A DNA stretch of 64,000 nucleotides from Pseudomonadota bacterium (GTDB lineage Bacteria; Pseudomonadota; Gammaproteobacteria; Steroidobacterales; Steroidobacteraceae), in assembly GCA_021792555.1 (NCBI GenBank), contig JAJYUL010000001.1:155680-219679 (forward strand). Reading direction: 5' to 3'. The position numbers were made by a program, and so were the translations under genes. Shown here in pieces: positions 10,263-19,343 of this stretch. The notes below the pieces were generated by a model. The model was not told the DNA's origin, ran no database searches, and worked only from the letters and a program-made list of their open reading frames with translations. The stretch's first letter is position 1. Each line of letters starts with the position of its first letter.

Positions 10263-10835
10263 ATGAGCGCCTCCCGCTGGATCCTTCGGACGGCCGTGGC
10301 CGCAGTGCTGTGCGCGGGGCTGTCCGCCGCAGTCTGGGCCGGCAACGGCGACGGTGCCACGGTGTACAAATGGGTCGACGCCCATGGCGTCATCCACTAC
10401 AGCGACCGGCCGCACCCGAACGCCACCAAGCTGACCATCCAGGGCGCGCAGGCCTATGCGCCGCCGCCCCCGCTTCCCTCCGACTTCAGCGCCGCCCCGC
10501 CGCCGGCCGCCGCGCGGCCCGCGCACGCCTACAGCAGCTGCCGCATCGCGCAGCCGCGCAATCAGCAGATGCTGATGAACGTGCATCAGGCCACCGCCAT
10601 CGTGCGCACCGATCCGCCCCTGTTGCCGGGCAACAGAATCCAGCTGTTCGTCGACGGGCGGCGCATGCCGGGCGAGGGGCCGGCGTTCACGTTTCCGGTC
10701 TACCGCGGTCAGCACTCGGTTTCGGCGGTCGTGGTCAACGGCTTCGGGCAGATCGTCTGCGAGACCTCGACGGTGACGTTCTACGTGCACCAGCCGTCGA
10801 TCCAGAATCCGCACAACCCCGTCCATCCGCACTGA
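10263..10835 (+). CDS. DUF4124-domain exported protein
   Basis: A 190-residue protein with a signal peptide (residues 1 to about 26, cleavage after VWA) followed by the DUF4124 pattern VYKWVDAHGVIHYSDRP at about 33-50. A Pro/Ala-rich linker (about 72-93) leads to a beta-rich C-terminal domain with two cysteines (SSCRIAQP and IVCETS) that could form a disulfide. DUF4124 proteins are found between glnA and ntrB in many gammaproteobacteria; their function is unknown. The conserved placement suggests, but does not show, a link with nitrogen metabolism. Confidence 0.88.
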   Translation: MSASRWILRTAVAAVLCAGLSAAVWAGNGDGATVYKWVDAHGVIHYSDRPHPNATKLTIQGAQAYAPPPPLPSDFSAAPPPAAARPAHAYSSCRIAQPRNQQMLMNVHQATAIVRTDPPLLPGNRIQLFVDGRRMPGEGPAFTFPVYRGQHSVSAVVVNGFGQIVCETSTVTFYVHQPSIQNPHNPVHPH

Positions 10836-10880
10836 TCCACCGCGCGCCGCGCGGGGCCGGCCGGCGGCCCGGAGTGTTCC

Positions 10881-11975
10881 GTGGCCGTTGAGCACGGTTC
10901 GCCCTCGGCGCTCGCGCACTTCGATCCGGCGGGCCTCTACGATGCGCTCTCGACCGGTATCATCGTCCTCGATGCGCAGCTGTGCGCGATCTACGCGAAC
11001 GTGGCCGCGCAGGATCTGCTCGCCTTCAGCCTGAACCAGGCGCGCGGCCGGCCATTCACCGACTTCCTGCACGACAGCAACGGACTGCGCGCGCTGCTGC
11101 AGCGGGCGCTCGCCACCGGCGAGGGCATTGCCGACCGCGAGTTCACGGTGCGGCCGGCGGCCACGCCGCGCGAGACGCGCACGCTCGACATCACCGTCAC
11201 GCCGCTCGAAGGCCAGATCACCGGCACCCACCTGCTGCTCGAGCTCGCCGATGCCACGCAGCGCCAGCGCATCACCCGCGAGAACGACCTGCTCGCCCGC
11301 CTCGACGGCAGCCGCATGATGATTCGTCAGCTCGCCCACGAGATCAAAAATCCGCTCGGCGGGCTGCGCGGCGCGGCGCAGCTGCTCGAGCGCGAGCTGC
11401 CGGAGGCGCAGCTGCGCGAGTACACGCAGGTGATCATCGGCGAGGCGGACCGGCTGGCCACGCTCGTCGATTCGATTGCAGGGCCCGCGCGGGCGCCGGA
11501 GAAGTCGCTGCTCAACGTGCACGAGATCTGCGAGCACGTGTACCGGCTGCTGCGCGCCGAAGCGGCCGCCGATGTGCTCATCGAGCGCGACTACGACCCG
11601 AGCCTGCCGTCCGGAATGCTCGACCGTCATCAGCTCATCCAGGCCCTGCTCAACGTCGCGCGCAATGCCCTGCAGGCGCTCGGCGGCCGCGGGCGCATCG
11701 TGCTGCGCACGCGTGCACTGTCCAACGTCCGCATCGGCTCCGTCCGCCACCGGCTCGCCGCGAGCGTGCAGGTGCAGGACGACGGCCCCGGCGTGCCGCC
11801 GCAGCTGCACACGAGCCTGTTCTATCCGCTGGTGACCGGCCGCCCCGACGGCACGGGCCTGGGGCTTGCAGTCGCGCAGGAGCTCGTGAGCCGCAACGGC
11901 GGCCTGATCGAATTCGACAGCGAGCCGGGCCGCACGGTGTTCACGCTGCTGCTGCCGCTCGGAGAAGACGTATGA
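10881..11975 (+). CDS. glnL: Nitrogen regulation sensor histidine kinase NtrB
   Basis: A 364-residue cytosolic kinase/phosphatase that controls NtrC in response to PII. A PAS domain occupies about residues 15-130, the HisKA motif is AHEIKNPLGGLRG with phospho-His153, and the HATPase domain has NVARNALQA (N box), DDGPGVP (G1) and GTGLGLAVAQEL (G2). No membrane segment, as expected. GTG start with GGAG 6 bases upstream. The stop overlaps the ntrC start as ATGA, so the pair is translationally coupled. Confidence 0.95.
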   Translation: MAVEHGSPSALAHFDPAGLYDALSTGIIVLDAQLCAIYANVAAQDLLAFSLNQARGRPFTDFLHDSNGLRALLQRALATGEGIADREFTVRPAATPRETRTLDITVTPLEGQITGTHLLLELADATQRQRITRENDLLARLDGSRMMIRQLAHEIKNPLGGLRGAAQLLERELPEAQLREYTQVIIGEADRLATLVDSIAGPARAPEKSLLNVHEICEHVYRLLRAEAAADVLIERDYDPSLPSGMLDRHQLIQALLNVARNALQALGGRGRIVLRTRALSNVRIGSVRHRLAASVQVQDDGPGVPPQLHTSLFYPLVTGRPDGTGLGLAVAQELVSRNGGLIEFDSEPGRTVFTLLLPLGEDV

Positions 11976-13405
11976 ATGAGGCGCTGCGCGTGTGGATCAT
12001 CGACGATGATGCCTCGATCCGCTGGGTGCTCGAGCGCGCGCTGCGCAACGCCGGGCTCGTGGCGCGCGCCTTCGACTCCGCCGAACCGGCGCTCGAGGCG
12101 CTGCGCCGCGATGCGCCCGACGTGCTGATGACCGACATCCGCATGCCGGGCCGCTCCGGGCTCGATCTGCTGCGGCGCCTGCGCGAGACCCGGCCGCTGC
12201 TGCCGGTCATCGTCATGACCGCCCACTCCGATCTCGGCAGCGCGGTGTCCGCCTACGAAAGCGGCGCCTTCGAGTATCTGCCCAAGCCCTTCGACATCGA
12301 TCAGGCGGTGGCGCTGGTGCGGCGTGCGGCGCGTGTGCAGCCGCCGGCGGCCGCCGACGGCGCCGCCGAAGCGCGGATTCCGGAGCTGCTCGGCACGGCG
12401 CCGGCCATGCAACAGGTGTTCCGCGGCATCGGCCGGCTGTCGCGCTCGAGCGTGACGGTGTTGATCACCGGGGAGTCCGGCACCGGCAAGGAGCTCGTGG
12501 CGCGCGCGCTGCACGATCACAGTCCGCGCGCGGGCCGCCCGTTCATCGCGCTCAACACCGCGGCGATTCCGGGCGATCTGCTCGAGTCGGAGCTGTTCGG
12601 CCACGAGCGCGGCGCGTTCACCGGCGCGGACGCGCAGCGGCGCGGACGGTTCGAGCAGGCCGACGGCGGCACGCTGTTCCTCGATGAGATCGGCGACATG
12701 TCGCTGCCGCTGCAGACACGCCTGCTGCGGGTGCTGGCCGAAGGGGAGTTCTACCGTGTCGGCGGCCAGACCCCGATCCGCGTCGACGTGCGCGTCATCG
12801 CCGCCACGCACCAGAACCTTCAGGAGCGGGTGGCGCAGGGGCTGTTCCGCGAGGACCTGTATCACCGTCTGAACGTCATCCGCCTGGCGCTGCCGCCGCT
12901 GCGCGAGCGCGCCGAGGACGTTCCGCTGCTGCTGCGGCATTATCTGCGGACGGCGGCGCGTGACCTAGGCGTCGAGCCTAAAGCGCTCGCCCCCGAGGCC
13001 GAGCGCCGCCTCGCCGCGTACCGCTGGCCGGGCAACGTGCGCGAGCTGGTCAATGTCTGCCGCCGGCTCTCGGTGCTCGCCCCGGGCAGCGAGATCGGGC
13101 CCGAGGATCTGCCGGCGGAAATCGCCGCGGGCGGCGCGGCCGATGCGAGCGCTGACTGGCAGAGCGCGCTCGCGGACTGGGCCGGACGTCAGGCCGCAAG
13201 CGGCGAGGGCGCCCTGCTCGATCTGGCGCTGCCGCAGTTCGAGCGGATCCTGATCCGCGCGGCGCTGAAGCGCACGCAGGGCCACCGCCAGGAAGCCGCG
13301 CGGCTGCTCGGTTGGGGACGCAACACCCTGACACGCAAGCTGAAGGAGCTGGCGCCGGAGATTGCCGAATCCGGCGCGGATGCGCCCGAGGCGAGCGGAT
13401 CGTAG
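11972..13405 (+). CDS. glnG: Nitrogen regulation response regulator NtrC
   Basis: A 477-residue sigma-54 activator. The receiver domain (1-120) has DDD at 11-13 and phosphoacceptor Asp55 in MTDIRMPG. The AAA+ domain carries Walker A GESGTGKE, the sigma-54 contact loop GAFTGAD and Walker [11 protein letters not shown]. The C-terminal Fis-type helix-turn-helix is [20 protein letters not shown]. The start is set by the ATGA overlap with ntrB. It likely acts at the dyads upstream of glnA, 3.4 kb away in this window. Confidence 0.97.
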   Translation: MNEALRVWIIDDDASIRWVLERALRNAGLVARAFDSAEPALEALRRDAPDVLMTDIRMPGRSGLDLLRRLRETRPLLPVIVMTAHSDLGSAVSAYESGAFEYLPKPFDIDQAVALVRRAARVQPPAAADGAAEARIPELLGTAPAMQQVFRGIGRLSRSSVTVLITGESGTGKELVARALHDHSPRAGRPFIALNTAAIPGDLLESELFGHERGAFTGADAQRRGRFEQADGGTLFLDEIGDMSLPLQTRLLRVLAEGEFYRVGGQTPIRVDVRVIAATHQNLQERVAQGLFREDLYHRLNVIRLALPPLRERAEDVPLLLRHYLRTAARDLGVEPKALAPEAERRLAAYRWPGNVRELVNVCRRLSVLAPGSEIGPEDLPAEIAAGGAADASADWQSALADWAGRQAASGEGALLDLALPQFERILIRAALKRTQGHRQEAARLLGWGRNTLTRKLKELAPEIAESGADAPEASGS

Positions 13406-13441
13406 CGCCGCTGCACTCCGTGGCCCGGCGGGCCTGCGGCC

Positions 13442-14389
13442 TCAGACGTGCAGCGTGCCGGTGAGTTCCCCGACGCTCGCGAAGCCATGCTCGTGCAGGT
13501 ACGCGGCGATGCCCGCGTTGATCCGCTTGCACACCATCGGATCGTAGAACAGCGCCGTGCCGACGCCGACCGCGCTCGCCCCGGCGATGAGAAACTCGAT
13601 CGCGTCCGTGGCCGTCGTGATGCCGCCCTGGCCGATGATGGGAATGCCGTGTCTGCGCGCCACCTCGTAGACCTGGTGCACCTTCAGCAGCGCGATGGGC
13701 TTGATCGCAGGCCCCGAGAGTCCCCCCTGGATGTTGCCGATCACCGGGCGGCGGGTGCGCGCGTCGATGGCCATGCCCATCATCGTGTTGATCACCGCGA
13801 GCGCGTCCGTGCCCGCCTCGATGCAGCGGCGCGCGTTCTCGCGGATGTCGGTCTGATTGGGCGAGAGCTTGGTGATGAGCGGCTTGCCGGTCACGCGCCG
13901 GCATGCCTCGACCACCTGCGCGGACATGTCCGGATAATTGCCGAAGGCGACCCCGCCCTCCTTGACGTTCGGGCAGGAGATGTTGATTTCGATCGCATCG
14001 ATCGGCGACTGGTCGAACAGGCGCGTCACTTCGGCGTACTCCTCGACCGTCGAGCCCGACACGTTCGCGATGAAGCGCGTCTCGGTGAAATCGAGCTCCG
14101 GCAGGATCCGCGCGATGACCTGCTCGGCGCCCGGGTTCTGCAGGCCGATCGCGTTCAGCATGCCCGCGGGGGTCTCGCACACCCGGTGCGCCGGATTGCC
14201 GAGCCGCGGTGCGAGCGTGGTGCCCTTGAGGACCACCGCGCCGGCATCGCGATTGGAGAAGCCCTCGATGCGGGTGTACTCCTCGCCGAAGCCCACACAG
14301 CCGGACAGCAGCACGATGGGCGAGGCGAAGTGCAGGCCGCAGAATTTCAGTTTCAGCCCGTCGGACGGACCGGTCGATGTCTGGGTCAT
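13442..14389 (-). CDS. pyrD: Dihydroorotate dehydrogenase, class 1 (1B-like)
   Basis: A 315-residue FMN TIM-barrel enzyme oxidising dihydroorotate to orotate in pyrimidine synthesis. The catalytic base is a cysteine (Cys139 in EINISCPNVKEGG), the mark of cytosolic class 1 enzymes; the quinone-linked class 2 PyrD usual in gammaproteobacteria has serine and a membrane-binding N-terminus, absent here. Class 1B enzymes normally need PyrK (FeS/FAD); no pyrK is adjacent. The FMN-binding end is seen in IIGQGGITTATDAIEFLIAGA. Product family is firm, the 1B subtype is inferred from length and sequence character. Confidence 0.88.
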   Translation of the reverse strand: MTQTSTGPSDGLKLKFCGLHFASPIVLLSGCVGFGEEYTRIEGFSNRDAGAVVLKGTTLAPRLGNPAHRVCETPAGMLNAIGLQNPGAEQVIARILPELDFTETRFIANVSGSTVEEYAEVTRLFDQSPIDAIEINISCPNVKEGGVAFGNYPDMSAQVVEACRRVTGKPLITKLSPNQTDIRENARRCIEAGTDALAVINTMMGMAIDARTRRPVIGNIQGGLSGPAIKPIALLKVHQVYEVARRHGIPIIGQGGITTATDAIEFLIAGASAVGVGTALFYDPMVCKRINAGIAAYLHEHGFASVGELTGTLHV

Positions 14390-14408
14390 TGCGATATCAG
14401 AAGTGACG

Positions 14409-14426
14409 CCCGGCGCGCGCGCCGGG
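14409..14426. terminator. 18-bp perfect palindrome between two minus-strand genes
   Basis: CCCGGCGCG is followed by its reverse complement. It lies between the stop of the minus-strand holin-like gene and the start of pyrD and could end transcription of the former. No T-run. Confidence 0.4.
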
Positions 14427-14467
14427 AGGGCCGTGCATTATCGCATCCCGGGCGCGCCCCCACGACC

Positions 14468-14845
14468 TCACTGGCGGTGGATGTGGATCTGGATGCGGCC
14501 CTTCGGCCCGATCAGCCACGAGGCCAACCAACCGGCCATCCAGACGATGAGCGCCGCCTGAAAGGCGGTCCAGAACCCGCCCGTGAGGTGAAACCCCGGC
14601 AGCATCCACGCCACGAGCGCCAGCATCGCGGTATTGACCACCAGCAGGAACACACCCAGCGTGAGCAGCGTCAGCGGCAGCGTCAGCAGGATGACCACGG
14701 GCCGGACGATGGCGTTGACGACCCCGAGCAGCAATCCCGCCAGCACCAGCGTGCCGGCATTGTCGATGCGGATGCCGGGCACCCAGCGCGTCGCCAGCCA
14801 CAGACCCAGCGCGGTCACCACCGCGCGCAGCACAAATGCCGTCAC
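14468..14845 (-). CDS. Phage-holin-family / YvlD-like small membrane protein
   Basis: A 125-residue integral membrane protein of the DUF360/YvlD type (classed as mycobacterial 4-TMS holin superfamily IV, although not phage-derived). It has four hydrophobic segments, with the conserved loop GLLLGVVNAIVRPVVILLTLPL and the ending GFHLTGGFWTAFQAALI. The GTG start at 14845 overlaps the upstream gene's TGA (GTGA) and has GGAGGG before it, which decides against the longer frame. Function unknown; homologues are linked to envelope stress. Confidence 0.82.
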   Translation of the reverse strand: MTAFVLRAVVTALGLWLATRWVPGIRIDNAGTLVLAGLLLGVVNAIVRPVVILLTLPLTLLTLGVFLLVVNTAMLALVAWMLPGFHLTGGFWTAFQAALIVWMAGWLASWLIGPKGRIQIHIHRQ

Positions 14846-15294
14846 AGGCCCTCCATCGGGTCGGAAGACTCCAGCAGCGCCTTCAGCCGCACGAGCGCGG
14901 CCTGCCAGCCGGTGCGCTGGCGCAGGTAGGGGATGTCCCATTGCGGATCGCCGGGAACCCCGGAGCCGAGCAGGCGCAGGATGGTGCCCGAGCGCGACGG
15001 CTCCAGGATGAAATCATCGACCAGAGCGCTCTCGGCCGGCGGCAGCGCGGCCGAGGGCAGATAGATCAGCCGCAGCCGTTTGCCCGGCACGAGCACGTCG
15101 ATGCAGGCCTCGAGCTCGGTGACGCGGTCGACGCGCGCCCGGAACAGCCCGCCCGGCCGGGGGTTGATGGACGCATCGGGCGAGCACCATTGCGCGAGCA
15201 GCCGGGAATCGGTGAGCGCCGCCCAGACCGGGGTGAGGCCGGTGCGCAGGTCGAGCCGATGGGCATAGCCCCGGGTCTTCTCCATGCGCGCCAT
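14842..15294 (-). CDS. SRPBCC / AHSA1-like domain protein
   Basis: A protein of about 150 residues with the START/AHSA1-like fold: RLDLRTGLTPVWAALTDSRLLAQW at the N-terminus, then GGLFRARVDRV, and a C-terminal helix with RTGWQAALVRLKALLES. The family binds hydrophobic ligands or acts as Hsp90 co-chaperone-like proteins; no specific role can be assigned. ATG at 15294 or 15285 are both possible, neither with a strong ribosome site. The stop overlaps the next gene by GTGA, so the two are probably an operon. Confidence 0.75.
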   Translation of the reverse strand: MARMEKTRGYAHRLDLRTGLTPVWAALTDSRLLAQWCSPDASINPRPGGLFRARVDRVTELEACIDVLVPGKRLRLIYLPSAALPPAESALVDDFILEPSRSGTILRLLGSGVPGDPQWDIPYLRQRTGWQAALVRLKALLESSDPMEGL

Positions 15295-15438
15295 TGTGCC
15301 ATCGACCCGACGCCTCTGCAGAGTGTCCCCGCCGCGCCGAACGCCGAGCGGCCGGGCGAGCGAATCGGCAGAATAATCGGCACGCCCGCGCTCGAGCGGG
15401 TCCCGACCGTGTCCCCTACACCGCCTCCGGAGGCCTCG

Positions 15439-15831
15439 ATGGCGCTCGTCAATCTGGTGATCGTGCTGGCCCTGCTTCAGTTCTTTGCGTTCGGCGCGGC
15501 CGTGGGCAAAGCGCGCGGCACCTACCGCGTGGCCGCCCCGGCGACCACGGGCCACGAGATGTTCGAGCGCTACTACCGGGTGCAGATGAACACGCTCGAG
15601 CTGCTGGTGATGTTGCTTCCCGCGCTGTGGCTGTTCGCGCACTATGTGAGTCCCGCCACCGCCGCGGGTCTCGGCGTCCTATACCTGATCGGCCGGCTGG
15701 TCTATTTCGTGTCCTACGTCAAGGATCCGAAGACCCGCTCGCTCGGATTTGCGCTCTCGGGCGGCCCGATCCTGCTGCTGATGCTCGGCGCACTGTACGG
15801 GGCGGCGCGCGCCGCCTGGCACGCGTACTGA
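15439..15831 (+). CDS. MAPEG-family membrane protein
   Basis: A 130-residue protein with four membrane helices and the family pattern HEMFERYYRVQMNTLELLVM, corresponding to the MAPEG (eicosanoid/glutathione metabolism) motif ExxxRxxxNxxE. Bacterial members are mostly uncharacterised; some show glutathione-dependent activity. The ATG at 15439 follows GGAGG by 5 bases; the longer open frame upstream is a shadow of the divergent gene. Confidence 0.88.
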   Translation: MALVNLVIVLALLQFFAFGAAVGKARGTYRVAAPATTGHEMFERYYRVQMNTLELLVMLLPALWLFAHYVSPATAAGLGVLYLIGRLVYFVSYVKDPKTRSLGFALSGGPILLLMLGALYGAARAAWHAY

Positions 15832-15841
15832 GCGGCGCCGG

Positions 15842-16864
15842 TCAGTCCGTTTCGGACTTGATGGGCCGGGTCATCAGCTCGCGCACGGCCTCCCGGGGCG
15901 CAACCGCTTCGTAGAGCACCCGGTAGACCGCTTCGCTGAGCGGCATCTCGACGCCGTGCCGCGCTGCCACGGCGTGCAGCGCGCGCGCCGCGGGATAGCC
16001 TTCGACCACCTGGCCGATCGCCGCCAGCGCCTCGGCCGGCGTGCGGCCGGCGGCCAGCTGCAGCCCGAAGCGGCGGTTGCGCGACTGGTCGTCGGTGCAG
16101 GTCAGCACCAGGTCGCCGAGACCCGCCAGGCCCATGAACGTCTCGCGCCGCGCGCCGAGCGCGACGCCGAGGCGCATCATCTCGGCAAGTCCGCGCGTGA
16201 TCAGCGCGACGCGGGTGTTGGCGCCGAAGCCCAGGCCGTCGGACAGCCCCGCGCCGACCGCGAGCACGTTCTTCACGGCCCCGCCGACTTCCACGCCCAC
16301 GATGTCGGTGGAGGTATAGGCGCGGAAATTCTCCGCCGACAGATCCTGCGCCAGCGCGGTGGCGAAGGCCGCATCCGTGGAGGCGATCGTCATGGCCGTC
16401 GGCAGCCCCGAGCCCACTTCGCGCGCGAACGTCGGGCCGGAGAGCACCGCCACGGAGCGCCCGGGCCCGAGCACCTCGCGGGCCACCTGGTGCGGCAGCA
16501 GCCCCGAGGACAGCTCGAAGCCCTTGGTGGCCCAGGCGAGCTGGGTCTCGGGGGCGAGCAGCGGGGCGATCTCGGTCAGCAGCGCCCGAAACGCATGACT
16601 CGGCACCGCGATCAGCAGGTCGCGGACGCCCTCGAGCGCAGCCTTCAGGTCCGGCTGCACCTGCAGTGCCTCGGGAAATGGCCCGGCGGAGGGAAGATAG
16701 CGCTCGTTGCGCCGGGTTCGGGCCATGACCGCCATCTGCGCGCGGTCGCGGCCCCAGAGCCGCGTGGGTCGGCCGCTGCGCGCGAACTGCACGGCGAGCG
16801 CCGTCCCCCACGAGCCCGCGCCCAGCACGGCCACCGGCCGGTCGTTCCCGGATGCGGTGCTCAT
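15842..16864 (-). CDS. gpsA: NAD(P)+ glycerol-3-phosphate dehydrogenase
   Basis: A 340-residue cytosolic enzyme reducing dihydroxyacetone phosphate to sn-glycerol-3-phosphate for phospholipid synthesis. The Rossmann motif VLGAGSWGTALA is at 13-24, LSGPTFAREV is conserved, and the catalytic lysine is in VGGAVKNVLAVGAG. C-terminal domain with LGDLVLTCTDDQSRNRRFG. It follows secB at 22 bases, the usual gammaproteobacterial grxC-secB-gpsA order. Confidence 0.96.
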   Translation of the reverse strand: MSTASGNDRPVAVLGAGSWGTALAVQFARSGRPTRLWGRDRAQMAVMARTRRNERYLPSAGPFPEALQVQPDLKAALEGVRDLLIAVPSHAFRALLTEIAPLLAPETQLAWATKGFELSSGLLPHQVAREVLGPGRSVAVLSGPTFAREVGSGLPTAMTIASTDAAFATALAQDLSAENFRAYTSTDIVGVEVGGAVKNVLAVGAGLSDGLGFGANTRVALITRGLAEMMRLGVALGARRETFMGLAGLGDLVLTCTDDQSRNRRFGLQLAAGRTPAEALAAIGQVVEGYPAARALHAVAARHGVEMPLSEAVYRVLYEAVAPREAVRELMTRPIKSETD

Positions 16865-16886
16865 GGACGGGCGCGGGCGGATGGGC

Positions 16887-17372
16887 TCAGTTGGCCTGCT
16901 GACTGGCCGGCATGCCCTGGCCGCTCTGGTTCGCCGCGTACAGGGCGTCGAAGTTCACCGGCGGCAGCAGCAGCTGCGGGAAGCCGCCCTGCGTGATCAG
17001 GTGCGAGACCTGGGCGCGCGCGTACGGGAACAGCACGCCGGGGCAGATCGCGCCGATGGCGCGCTTGGTGTCCTCCTCGGAGAGGTTGCGCAGCATGAAC
17101 ACGCCGGCCTGCTTGACCTCGACCAGGAACGCCGTCGCCTCGCCCTGCTTGGCCGACACGGTCACCGTCAGCACCACTTCCTGCACCTCAGGGGCGAGCG
17201 CCGTGACCGCGGTCTGCAGGTCGAGATTGATCTGCGGGTTCCAGTTTCCGTCGCCGCGCGGACCGTTCGGGGCCTCGTACGAGCAGTCCTTCAGGTAGAC
17301 GTGCTGCAGCTGCAGGATCGGGCCGTTGGCCTCTTCGGGTGCCGGCACGGTGCCGGCGGCTTCATTCGCCAT
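16887..17372 (-). CDS. secB: Protein-export chaperone SecB
   Basis: A 161-residue tetrameric cytosolic chaperone that hands unfolded precursors to SecA. Typical segments are LQLQHVYLKDCSYEAPNGP at the N-terminus, YPYARAQV-like FPYARAQVSHLITQGGFP, and LLPPVNFDALYAANQ before a short tail. It sits directly after grxC (3 bases) and before gpsA. Confidence 0.97.
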   Translation of the reverse strand: MANEAAGTVPAPEEANGPILQLQHVYLKDCSYEAPNGPRGDGNWNPQINLDLQTAVTALAPEVQEVVLTVTVSAKQGEATAFLVEVKQAGVFMLRNLSEEDTKRAIGAICPGVLFPYARAQVSHLITQGGFPQLLLPPVNFDALYAANQSGQGMPASQQAN

Positions 17373-17375
17373 GAT

Positions 17376-17642
17376 TCAGACTCCAGTTTGCAAAAGTTTG
17401 TCGAGGCCGCCGCGGGCATCGAGCGCGTAAAGATCGTCACAACCGCCGACGTGCGTCTCGCCGACGAAAATCTGCGGCACGGTGTGCCGCCCGCTGCGCG
17501 CCGTCATCTCGGCGCGCGCCTCCGGGAACTCGTCCACGTCGATTTCCTGGAACGCAATGCCTTTGCGCTCGAGCAGCTGCCGCGCGCGCGCGCAATAGGG
17601 GCACCAGCCGGTGGCGTACATGAGCACCTTCGGTGCGCTCAT
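17376..17642 (-). CDS. grxC: Glutaredoxin 3
   Basis: An 88-residue glutaredoxin with active site CPYC (Cys14, Cys17) in YATGWCPYCARA, the cis-proline TVPQIF and the glutathione-binding GGCDDLYALD. It reduces disulfides and glutathione-mixed disulfides. The ATG at 17642 overlaps the upstream rhodanese stop (ATGA), which fixes the start. Confidence 0.95.
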   Translation of the reverse strand: MSAPKVLMYATGWCPYCARARQLLERKGIAFQEIDVDEFPEARAEMTARSGRHTVPQIFVGETHVGGCDDLYALDARGGLDKLLQTGV

Positions 17643-18082
17643 GCATTGCTCCCCGCGCCTTTCTCCACCGGCAGGTGCTCGGCGCGCCACGCCGAGATGC
17701 CGCCGCGAAGGTTCACCGCCTGCTCGAAGCCCTGCTCGCGCAGCTGGCGGACCGCGGCGGCGGCGAGCGAGCCGCTGTTACAGTACACGATAATCGGTTT
17801 CTGCTTGTGCTTCTTCAGCAGCTCTTCGGCCTGCAGGATCTGCCCGCCGTCCATGCGGCGCGCGCCGGTGAGGTGGCCGGCCGAATACTGCTCCGGGGAG
17901 CGCAGATCGACGGTGAGCGCGCCGCGGTTCATCAGCTGAATGGCCTCCTGCGGGGAGACGGATGCGAAACTCTCCGTGCGGGAGCGAATCTCAACCAGGA
18001 CCGCGAGCAGCGCGACGACGGCAGTCGCCACGACGAGCCAGGGATGGAGGTGGATGTATTGAGAAAGATGGTCCGTGAACAC
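17639..18082 (-). CDS. Membrane-anchored rhodanese-like sulfurtransferase
   Basis: A 147-residue protein with one N-terminal membrane helix (about residues 14-31) and a rhodanese domain with ALTVDLRSPEQYSAGHLTGA and active-site loop CNSGSLA (Cys101). This YibN-type gene commonly precedes grxC and secB in gammaproteobacteria. The family transfers sulfane sulfur; the physiological acceptor is unknown. Translationally coupled to grxC and divergent from envC. Confidence 0.92.
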   Translation of the reverse strand: MFTDHLSQYIHLHPWLVVATAVVALLAVLVEIRSRTESFASVSPQEAIQLMNRGALTVDLRSPEQYSAGHLTGARRMDGGQILQAEELLKKHKQKPIIVYCNSGSLAAAAVRQLREQGFEQAVNLRGGISAWRAEHLPVEKGAGSNA

Positions 18083-18137
18083 AGGGGTGCCAGAAGATCG
18101 TATCGGCCGCCAAAAGGTCGCGCATTATAGCGCCCCT

Positions 18138-19334
18138 ATGCATTCCGGCATGACCCGAAGACCTGCGGCGCCCGCCGCGCGGATTTTCCTGGTTGCGCTG
18201 GCGCTGGCGCTCGCCCCGGCGGGCCCGGTTCAGGCCCGGATTCCCCCCCAGGTCGCCGCCCGCCGCGCCCAGGCGCGCCTGCACGCGGTGCAGGTGCAGA
18301 TCGCGCGCGTCGCGCGGCAGGTCGAGCAGTCACGGATCGAGCAGAGTCGCCTCACTCAGGCGCTGCGCACGACGGAGCAGTCCGCCGGCGCCGCCCGCGC
18401 GGCCCTCGCGTCCATCCGCCGCCAGCGCGCCGCGCTCGCCGCGCGCCGCACGCGTCTTGCGGCACGCCGCCGGCGGCGCCAGGCGGACCTCGATCGCACC
18501 CGGCAGGTGCTCGCCGGGGAGCTGCGCGCCGCCTACCTCATCGGGCAGCAGGGCCCCGTGAGGCTGCTGCTCGAGCAGGGCGGTCCGGGCCGGATGCAGC
18601 GCATGTTCGCCTATTACAGCTACTTCGGCCGCCAGCGGGCCAAGGTCATCGGCGACATCGAGGCCGATCTGCGGCACATCGCGCTGCTCGACGGCCAGCT
18701 GCAGGCCTCCGACGCGCAGCTCGCCGGGCTCGAGCAGCAGCGCCAGAGCCAGCTCACCGCGCTCGAGCACGCCACGCTCGAGCGCCGCCAGGTGCTGGCG
18801 AGCATTGCGGCGCGCACCCGCACCCGCGCCGAGCGCCTGCTGCGCCTGCGCCGCCAGCAGCAGGGCCTGCAGGCGCTGATCGCGGCGCTGCGGCGGGCCG
18901 AGGCGCGCATGCCGCGCGAGCGGCCGCCGCAGCGCTTCGCCCGTCTGCAGGGCCGCCTGCCCTGGCCGGTGGCCGGCCGCCTGATCGCGCGCTTCGGCCA
19001 GCCGCGCGCCGGCGGCCTGCGCTGGGACGGCGATCTCATCGCCACGCGGCTCGATGCGCCGGTGCGCGCCGTGGCGCCGGGCCGGGTCATTTTCGCCGAC
19101 TGGCTCGCCGGCCTCGGCCTGCTCATCGTCGTCGATCACGGCGGCGGCTACATGAGTCTCTACGGGCACAACGACCACCTCTATGCGCGCGTCGGCCAGC
19201 AGGTCGCCGCCGGGCAGCTGATCGCCGCCGCCGGCGACAGCGGCGGGGCGAGCCGTCCGGAGCTGTACTTCGGCATCCGGCGCGGCACCCAGCCGGTCGA
19301 TCCACGACTGTGGCTCGAGCGCCATGCCCGCTAG
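18138..19334 (+). CDS. envC: Murein hydrolase activator EnvC-like protein
   Basis: A 398-residue exported protein: signal peptide (to about residue 34), long Arg/Gln/Ala-rich coiled coil (about 40-260), and a C-terminal LytM/M23 domain. The zinc ligands are lost: the first motif reads GLRWDGDL with no His, and the HxH position is ELYFG. This degeneracy is the norm for EnvC, which activates cell-division amidases rather than cutting peptidoglycan. ATG at 18138 chosen; 18150 is an alternative. Confidence 0.92.
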   Translation: MHSGMTRRPAAPAARIFLVALALALAPAGPVQARIPPQVAARRAQARLHAVQVQIARVARQVEQSRIEQSRLTQALRTTEQSAGAARAALASIRRQRAALAARRTRLAARRRRRQADLDRTRQVLAGELRAAYLIGQQGPVRLLLEQGGPGRMQRMFAYYSYFGRQRAKVIGDIEADLRHIALLDGQLQASDAQLAGLEQQRQSQLTALEHATLERRQVLASIAARTRTRAERLLRLRRQQQGLQALIAALRRAEARMPRERPPQRFARLQGRLPWPVAGRLIARFGQPRAGGLRWDGDLIATRLDAPVRAVAPGRVIFADWLAGLGLLIVVDHGGGYMSLYGHNDHLYARVGQQVAAGQLIAAAGDSGGASRPELYFGIRRGTQPVDPRLWLERHAR

Positions 19335-19343
19335 ACTGTGCCG

